Shown: positions 57,401 to 64,000 of the stretch, in pieces
Position numbering within the stretch: position 1 is the stretch's first letter
Layout: each line of letters starts with the position of its first letter
Source: Carex sylvatica
Lineage: Eukaryota; Streptophyta; Magnoliopsida; Poales; Cyperaceae
Reading direction: 5' to 3'
Length of the DNA stretch: 64,000 nt
NCBI GenBank assembly: GCA_964058845.1
Contig: CAXKVR010000093.1
Span: 1 to 64,000 of the forward strand
Program-made: the position numbers and the translations under genes
Notes under the pieces: model-generated
Database searches by the model: none
What the model was told of the DNA's origin: nothing
What the model saw: only the letters and a program-made list of their open reading frames with translations

Positions 57401-57956
57401 TCTTTCAAATTGTAAAAACTTTTATAGAATCTGATATTTTATTGGATAAGTGGAAACATATTTCTATTTGATGGATTCAGACAATTTTTCGGAGTAATAA
57501 AATTTGGCATGGATTTTCAGGTACTATTTATCAAATCAGTTAAGTGCCAAGAGTGATGTGTTTAGTTTTGGAGTTGTTCTGCTAGAAATCATCACGGGCC
57601 AGCCCCCTATTAGTGCAGGGCTAGCAGGAGGTAACTTGGTACAGTGGGTGCGTCAAAAACTATTAGGAGGAGACATTGAAAGCATAGTGGACCCTAGAAT
57701 GCAAGACAATTATGACATAAACTCAGTCTGGAAGGTTACGGGTCTAGCATGTAAATGCACAGAGTTCACCTCTTCTGAAAGGCCAACCATGGATGTAGTA
57801 GCTGCTGAGCTCAAGGAAAGTCTGGATTTGGAAACTTCAATGGAAGAAATAGACAACAAAAGTACTGAGAACTTATTAACAGATGTAAGCAATGATAAAG
57901 ATTTTGAGATTGCTTCCTTGGGTTGCATTTCAACGATAGGCCCCACTGAGAGATAA
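51418..57956 (+). CDS. Malectin-like LRR receptor-like kinase (LRR-I type), 13 exons, with one frameshift in exon 2
   Basis: Exons: 51,418-51,496, 51,896-52,429, 52,846-53,303, 53,598-53,733, 53,822-53,893, 54,693-54,764, 54,867-54,941, 55,337-55,476, 55,975-56,231, 56,342-56,468, 56,576-56,635, 56,993-57,182 and 57,521-57,956, all with GT-AG borders and matching phases. The order is signal peptide, malectin-like domain, LRRs, transmembrane helix, kinase; about 880 residues, usual for the family. These plasma-membrane receptors act in defence and symbiosis or senescence signalling; the ligand cannot be deduced. A deletion of about 10 bp near 52,138 shifts the frame and gives a stop at 52,156, so this copy is probably a recent pseudogene unless the deletion is an assembly error. 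All other exons are open. Confidence 0.85.
51896..53303 (+). other. Receptor kinase exons 2-3: malectin-like extracellular domain
   Basis: Exon 2 starts [20 protein letters not shown], the usual first motif of the malectin-like domain, and contains [15 protein letters not shown], then in another frame [20 protein letters not shown]. Exon 3 contains [31 protein letters not shown] and REFNLLVNG. The family normally has four residues between LIRA and GNYD; here only two bases remain, giving the frameshift. Malectin-like domains bind carbohydrates or peptides outside the cell. Confidence 0.85.
52138..52158 (+). other. Frameshift site and resulting premature stop
   Basis: Codons AGG GCA (RA) end at 52,137; the expected GGC AAC TAT GAT (GNYD) starts at 52,140, out of frame. 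Continuing the original frame gives QATMIS and a stop at 52,156-52,158. The size of the loss, about 10 bp, is inferred from the family pattern. Confidence 0.8.
53598..54941 (+). other. Receptor kinase exons 4-7: LRR region
   Basis: Exon 4 carries the pre-LRR motif [20 protein letters not shown]. Exons 5 and 6 are each 72 bp and encode one LRR each ([40 protein letters not shown]), the regular one-repeat-per-exon design of plant LRR kinases. Exon 7 holds the last partial repeat and juxtamembrane sequence. Its acceptor (GATATAAG) has a weak pyrimidine tract and is the least certain splice site of the gene. Confidence 0.8.
55337..55476 (+). other. Receptor kinase exon 8: transmembrane helix
   Basis: After a serine-rich linker the exon encodes [20 protein letters not shown], a hydrophobic helix of about 22 residues, followed by the basic stop-transfer WRRKR. 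This separates the extracellular part from the kinase. Confidence 0.85.
55975..57956 (+). other. Receptor kinase exons 9-13: protein kinase domain
   Basis: Key residues are all present: glycine loop GNGGFGSVY, lysine in VAVK, glutamate in ELLAEATNL, catalytic loop [11 protein letters not shown] (an RD kinase), DFG, activation-segment end GTPGYVDPE and [19 protein letters not shown]. The C-terminus ends GPTER and a stop at 57,954-57,956. It should phosphorylate serine/threonine if expressed. Fewer constraints than usual are visible only in the short C-terminal tail. Confidence 0.9.
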
Positions 57957-58690
57957 TTCCTTCAGCCTTTTCATTTCATTAGTTAATTAGTTAATTGAAA
58001 TAATAGTTGGCTTGTTGTCAAATAGATATTTGCCTATCAATTTTCTAAATATTTTAGATCTGGAACATTTAGGAAGTACCGGCCTTTTTTCTATTCATTT
58101 TGCTTTGGATATTTGAAACTCTATTTGATTTTTTTTTTTTTTTTTTTGAAAGAATTTGTTTTGTTTTGTTTTTATCCATGAGATAGTTTGTTCTGGGGTT
58201 CTATCTTTTTGGGTTTGATAATGTACTGCGTGGTATGCATCCAAAGGACAAAATATTATATGCATAATTGGAAATATATCATTTCATTATTATTGTATTT
58301 TAATTTGAACTTTTTTAAGATAACCCATTTTTTTCCCAGAGTTGGATTGTCCATTCCAACTACAATCGTTGAAAGAGAAAAATTGTGAGATCTTCTAAAT
58401 ATGGAAAGAAACGATGAACAATTTTGATCAATTATAATATGTCACATATTTTGAAGGTTGAAATGTAATAACATAAAACAAATGAGTTTTTTCTTGTTTT
58501 CTGGTCTCTAATTGCTGCAGCTGCAACTAGCTGTACCTGATAATATTCCAATCTGCAACAAATATTCAAAGCTGCAGGAGTTCATCTTTAGTTTATGATG
58601 ATGTTGTATTTATTCTTCTTTTGCTTATATAATATCTAATATAGTATATAGTAAAATAATAAATTTTCTTGTTGAATGTTTCTGCTGATG
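57957..58690 (+). other. 3' region of the receptor kinase gene
   Basis: A T-rich untranslated stretch follows the stop. AATAATAAATTT near 58,655 could contain a polyadenylation signal. A 66-codon frame at 58,188-58,388 is hydrophobic and AT-driven and is not supported as a gene. Confidence 0.4.
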
Positions 58691-60340
58691 TTGTATGTTG
58701 TTTTATGCATATTTGGATTTTCTAATTACTATCATTCTTCTATCGGCAAGTAATACATTACGGATAGAAGAAGTGTGGTGGTTTTATCGGTAATGTATTA
58801 TGTACCAATAGAATATGGTTAATCTTCTTACAGAACTGCTAGATGACATTCTTGTTTCTTCTATCGTGCTGGTCTCTACCATTAGAAGACTGCAATTCTG
58901 TGGTAGTATATTGAATCAATATTCAACACTTTTTTTCTATGATTTGTGAACCAATTTTATTTTATTTTAAGTGCTTTAAGTTTCGTGCTTGCTGGATTTG
59001 GATCGAGTAACCAATATCTAGCATATTCAAAATAGAACAAGTATTTCTATTTTGCTTTTTTATTGTGTAATGGAACTTGGCCCCAATTTGTACTACAATT
59101 GCAAAATTAATTTCTCATCTTAATCTGTGTATAATTATGTGTCCATGAATCACTTTTCTTCATGCGAGAGCGGGAGCACTAATATATTAGAATTATTCCA
59201 TTTCATAGAAACAACTTATATTTACTTCAGGAATATAGCTGCCAGAAACTAGTGATAACATTGTGCATCGTATTTGAAAAGAAGGCCTTGGTCGATTTAT
59301 GCAATATAATAAGCCGTAAGACTTAATAAATTAGTAGAATTGAACAAACTAGTTTTCCTTTTTTTTCTTATTCAAGAAATGGTTTATTTCTTCTCTTTTT
59401 CAATTTGTATAAACCCCTGTCGAAATCAAGCATCTTAACGACTAATTCCCTTGTACTGGTCTTTTACCCTTTTTATTTTTGATTTGACTAAGCAATGTCA
59501 ATGACAAACAGCTATATATAATTAAAAAATCAATGCACAGAGTGAGAACCAGCTAAGACTATTAATAGAAAATGTATCTAGCAGATAAGATTGAACCCAA
59601 TTGAAGGAGAAGGAGCACCATTAATTTAAGTCAAACAACTTAATAATTAGTGGGATGAGGACTCCACGTCAATCTGTTGTTATAAAATTGATGACAATTA
59701 ATGAACCATTTCTTTATTTTTATTTTTGTTTAATCTGAGTATTGTACCCTCTACAATTCAAAACTTGTTGGACCGAAAATGCATTCATTAAATAAACTCA
59801 CCAGTCTTTTTAGGTGTATATTTCCACTATTTATTTTTAATCTCGAATAGACAGAAGAGCAAAATATTACAAATTACATCATGGATTTTACCTTATTTTT
59901 ATCATAATTATTCTAATACTAAAAATAATAATAATTATGATGACGACGACAACATTAATTGTCCAAAAGAGGTCTGGTAGTAGGCAGCATTCAATAATAA
60001 GAAATAAAGATAAAGGGTTGAACTCTATAAGTTACCTGTTGTTTTTTGGGCTTCCCTAAGAAATTAAAGATGTTAGTGAATATTTGAATTTCTAAATATA
60101 CGGGACAATATCCGTGATGGTACACCCACAGAAAAGTCATATCTCCGAGTGTTTCAGCATTATTGACCAGAGTATACGCGATGATACCATTGCAGATACC
60201 ATTACGGATATAGTCTCATTCTTGTAGTTTGATGTTATATATTTAATACATCACAAAAATCTTAGAAAAATAAGGCGTGATGAATTTTGTGATGAATAAG
60301 AAGGGATACTTTAACTAGTATAGAAAACGCGACCATACAG
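58691..60340. other. Region without a gene
   Basis: AT-rich sequence. The phrase TTCTATCGG or its complement recurs near 58,740, 58,780 and 58,860 and could form a small fold. No coding feature. Confidence 0.45.
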
Positions 60341-60344
60341 TGAT

Positions 60345-61860
60345 GAGTCAAATCGTAACTACTACTTTTTACCCTAATTTCTACTTGCTATCGGATTATG
60401 AGAGCATAATACTACCGCGTAGTATAGATTGGGGTGTCGATCCATAGGGATAGTGTATTATCAACAATTTCACTAATTTAGGTTGTTTGGTTTATACGGG
60501 TTTTTATAGTTTTGAGGCGGTGACAATAATTGCAAATAAATGTTAAGCTAAATAATAAATAGAGAGACTCTAGGGTTCAGGTTTACTATTCTTCTAATTA
60601 TAAAAATATAAATTCAGACGTCTCTCTACCCAGCATACGACACTGTCACTGTCTTGTGCATCATAGATTATCCCACCGATAACCCCGTATACATACTGTC
60701 ACTACCTGCAGGATATTCAGGGTGTTTTCTTATGCGTTTTGAAAGGTTTTTCGATTTTTCGATCGGCTTTTGGTCTATCAATACTAAGTATTCTAGGTAC
60801 ACAATTATCCTTCTCACATAAAGATAATTGATCATTCTCTATTCTAACCTGTAATTAAAATATCCCAAAGACCCTATATAAATTAAGTATCGCCTAATAT
60901 AATCGAAATTACAATCTACGCTATCCAGCCAAGCGAGCCCAATGGGTTCTAACCCTGGTATTTGAACTGCTGCCAGGCGTCGTTAGCCGAAGTGTTAATA
61001 CTTACATGCATTTTTCTTCTCACACAACGATGCATGACTAAACACCTATTTGTATGTGGAAGACATTGCCATATAATAGATAAAACTATGTAGGCAAGGA
61101 CTTAATAAAAACCAATTCAAAGCATACAACGAAACTCAAACATAACATAAACAAATCATAAATATATTTTAAACATAATCAAGAATTAAAGTTCAACCCT
61201 CATCCTAGAGATGAGAAGCTTAGCTACTGAAAGCCATGGCAAAAGAAATGGGATAAAATGAAGAGAACATGAAGTACAACCCTCGTAAAGATGAAAGAAC
61301 CTTTGCCTCCTTAGATGATTCCTTCTCGCCTTACTCCAATGGCTATTCTTCTCTGATTAAGGGTAGCTAGCCTATCATATGGACTTACACAATTAAACAC
61401 GCACACAAAATTTAAATACAAGAGGGTATTTATAGTCTTCCCAAAATGAGTCGATAAGGTTGAGGGGATAGTGGAGATCATGGAGGTAGTGGACGTCATG
61501 GGAGCATGGTGCCCATCCATGATCTTTCAAAAATAGCTTGGCTACCAAGAAAAGCGTATTCTTCTAGAAGACCCGTCAGGAAAATGCGTTCTTCTAGAAG
61601 GTCCATCAAAAAGCCCAAAATAGGATAGTCTACGGATTGTGCAGCCTTAGGGCTATGCCTCACAGTTTTTGACTTAGCGGATTTTCTTGATATTTTGTCA
61701 TTTTGCATGTTGTGCACTTCGTGTGAGGTGTTGTATGCTCCATGTAATGCCTGATTTAGACACCATCTTCGAAAATCGCCTAAATATGACATTTTTGTTC
61801 TGATTTTGCCCTAAAATTGCAAATTTCTCCAAACCTTGCCAAAAAGACCTAAAAACACGT
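60345..61860. mobile_element. Non-coding dispersed repeat related to the insert at 1131-3265
   Basis: Begins around AGCATAATACTACCGCGTAG, a hairpin TACTAC-CGC-GTAGTA, then GGGTGTCGATCCATAGGGA, and continues with CACTGTCACTGTC phrases. It thus follows the same order of signals as the repeat at about 1200-1800. Later parts (61,200-61,500) hold a TTTATAGTC-type leader as in the other copy. A minus-strand 98-codon frame (61,496-61,792) has no recognised domain. The class is uncertain; an LTR-derived non-autonomous element is possible. Confidence 0.45.
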
Positions 61861-62035
61861 TTGCAGTAAAATATTCAGAAAAATGGCTACTTTTCATTCG
61901 CTTTTTGCGATTTTCTGGAAGACAAGATAGTGATTTTTGCTATAATTTTTGGCTTCATCACACGGATGCGAAAAACTTGACATTAACAATGTGTAATAGG
62001 AGGAGGCATTCGTGCGAAAAAAATATCCAGCATAC

Positions 62036-62880
62036 ACTTAGGGTCCATTAGTATTGAACCATGTTCGTAAGTCATGTTTATTTGTACAAGGTTCAATAAT
62101 ATTGAACCGTGTATGGTTATACCACTTCATACATGGTATTTTATTAAAACAGGCCTATACAATTCATTCACGCCTCTCAACCATAACTCCTTGTGTAGAG
62201 ATACCTCTCGATCACCTCTTCACAAACACTTACTACATTTTAAGCCCCTTCTCTTAATTTGTCTCTTCATTTTCACTTCATTCCCCTTTTCTCTCCTCAG
62301 ATCAGTGTTGATCGGTGTTGATTTTCTTTCCTCTGTAGAGAAACTATGATGAGCTATAAGACTACACAACCCTAATCTGACGGAGAAGAGGAAAATCAAT
62401 ATTTAATAACTAGCAATTGTGTCTCCAGTAATCATAATATGAATGTTTAATCACAACTTCTCTTAATAGGGCAACCTTTGCATGGATGTCAGACAAATTA
62501 CGTGTATGTAGAGGTTCCTTGATTGAAAACAGTTGTGAATACCTTCACAATATTGATGAAATTAGAAGTAGCACGGTCCCTTGGTATGTAGAATATTTAC
62601 ACTTTTCATTTATTAATAACCCCTGAAATTAATATGTATGAAGTTCATTTTATGAATCTTTACTGGCTGGCAAACATGATTATAAAAAAATAAAAAATAA
62701 TAATTACCGTACACGGTTCTATAGAATAACTATATACAAACCCTTGTGAATTAGGATTTTTATTTTTTCGCACCTATTTTTGTAAAGTATACTCGGTTTT
62801 AGTAGGAACCGTGTTTGTTTAATTTCACTATACATGGTTTTTTTATTTGAACCGTATATGATTAGTAGTTAGGGTTTTAT
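62036..62880. repeat. ACACGGTT-rich segments flanking a CT-rich stretch
   Basis: At 62,040-62,140 and again at 62,690-62,860, phrases such as TTGAACC(G/A)TGT, TACACGGTTC and GGAACCGTGTTTG recur in both orientations. Between them lies a CT-rich leader-like stretch (62,170-62,340). This resembles a small DNA transposon with subterminal repeats and a remnant of a gene start, related to the cluster at 48,930. No TIR or target duplication was found. Confidence 0.4.
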
Positions 62881-62899
62881 TTTTTGGCACCTATTCGAT

Positions 62900-63695
62900 T
62901 TTTGTCATGTCTTTAATACTCCAGCGCTCCATGTCTCATCAAATAACTCTATCTCCTCGATCTCTTGTCCTTCTTTATACTAGTGTCTTCAGCTCCCTCT
63001 TTTATTTAATCTCTCTCCTAGGATTTCGTAGCTGCTGTCTCCCTCTTTATTTAATCTCTCTCTTTCTCAATTTGTGAGATTCGAAATCACCACTATAAAT
63101 AGAGGATTGGTTCTTCCTCTAAAAGATTTACAAAAGAATAACCTTTGAACCTTAACTTTAGAAATCCTTTGAGGTTTATACAGTCCGTTGTTTCTTATGC
63201 TTAAACCATCTATATCATTTCCAACAACCTCATATATACTCCACCTAAATTGATCCAATGTAAGATTAGAGTGAGAGTAGTGATTGTCTGGACTTAGAGC
63301 CTGTGAGCTCACCTATCTTGGAGCATGTGTGCTCACTTTCTTTCTTTGAGATGTTGTGCTCATCTGTCATTTGTGTGGATTGTAGGAGTGTTGTCTCGTA
63401 CCGGTCACAACTTGTATTCATTTCTTCATTGGGTAATAGAAATGTGTGCCTATTAAGGTTGTGTTGCCTCAGAGACGTAGGTTCTTTAGAGACTGAACTT
63501 CATTACTAACTTTTATGTCACTCTTTCTAACTCTACTATTTACTTTACCGTACTTTATTATATATTTGGACAAGTTCTTGATTCTGTGAAGAACTACACA
63601 CTAACAAACACATACACTTAGATTTAATCTATACATTATATATTTGGTAGATAGAGTTTAATTTTTTAAACAACTCTAATCACCCCCCTGTAGGT
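62900..63695 (+). repeat. LTR-like segment (possible solo copia LTR end)
   Basis: A TATA box, CACTATAAATAGAGGATTGG, lies at 63,091-63,110. The stretch ends with CTCTAATCACCCCCCTGTAG followed by GTGTCGTT, a phrase often found at the 3' end of plant copia LTRs. No polyprotein follows in the remaining 300 bp, and the left edge is not clear. Reading frames in it (63,067-63,312 minus; 63,303-63,509 plus) have no known domain. Confidence 0.35.
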
Positions 63696-64000
63696 GTCGT
63701 TAGAGACAACAATAATAAACGAATGATGCATGGTAGGAAGCAGATAATTTGGAATCTAGTCTCACCACCCTGATTTAGAAGAGGGCAATCTTTTAAATTT
63801 TGATTTATCTTGAGTTTGACTTGAAGAAAATTTAAGTTAGGTTTGAAAAAAAATATGAAACTGAAAGAGTATTGTCACACTACCTTAAATTGACAGGGAC
63901 CTAAATTAAAATATGGGTAATTACATGCATAAACTGAAAGAGTATTAATGTAGAGGTGTTGAAGTTAATTTGTTATGAAAATAAATAACATGTTTGTGTG
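63696..64000. other. Region without a gene
   Basis: AT-rich sequence to the end of the window. AACTGAAAGAGTATT occurs twice (about 63,858 and 63,934). Nothing else is recognised. Confidence 0.4.

Noticed and set aside
62054..62349. Frames of 67 and 91 codons as a small gene
   Set aside because: They overlap each other in different frames in CT-rich sequence and have no conserved motif.

Overview
This is nuclear DNA from a flowering plant; nothing in the window fixes the species. The evidence is AT-rich sequence, genes split by GT-AG introns, a malectin/LRR receptor kinase of the plant LRR-I type, and plant transposon classes (Ty1-copia, CACTA, hAT, LINE, foldback MITEs). The window is mostly transposons and tandem repeats, with one host gene at 51.4-58.0 kb.

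Layout. 0.1-4.8 kb: a decayed copia element ending in a probable 3' LTR and split by a non-coding repeat that carries a hairpin-rich 186-bp tandem repeat. 4.85-6.13 kb: a stray copy of the promoter and first exon of the receptor kinase, interrupted by a hAT-like element with an exact 8-bp target-site duplication. 6.2-6.9 kb: foldback MITEs. 6.9-11.6 kb: a possible Helitron 5' end followed by a head-to-tail duplication of a 1,979-bp unit made of copia gag and an unidentified exon-like piece. 11.85-19.9 kb: remains of a CACTA family with a broken TNP1-like gene (Transposase_24, DUF8039-like and Ulp1-like parts), palindromic subterminal repeats and a DUF4216 fragment of TNP2. 19.88-35.57 kb: about 190 copies of an 81-bp monomer, with higher-order repeats and an orientation switch near 34,835. 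35.6-38.7 kb: small repeats and MITEs. 38,730-45,261: a complete CACTA-type element with matching termini and a TAA target-site duplication, carrying an eight-exon gene that stays in frame and encodes a 414-residue Ulp1-like cysteine protease. 46.2-51.1 kb: a foldback MITE, a 5'-truncated LINE with its duplication, SINE-like heads and a 30-bp minisatellite. 51,418-57,956: the 13-exon receptor kinase, whose splice sites and kinase motifs look intact but which has one frameshift in the malectin-like exon. 58-64 kb: non-coding sequence, a second copy of the 1-3 kb repeat type, ACACGGTT-rich segments and an LTR-like segment.

How the parts relate. The receptor kinase is the only host gene supported by domains, and its 5' end was duplicated to a place 46 kb away. 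Most of the rest is nested mobile DNA. Two unrelated CACTA families here both carry a Ulp1-type protease, decayed in one and apparently intact in the other. All coordinates, splice sites and family names come from reading the sequence by eye; no database search was run.
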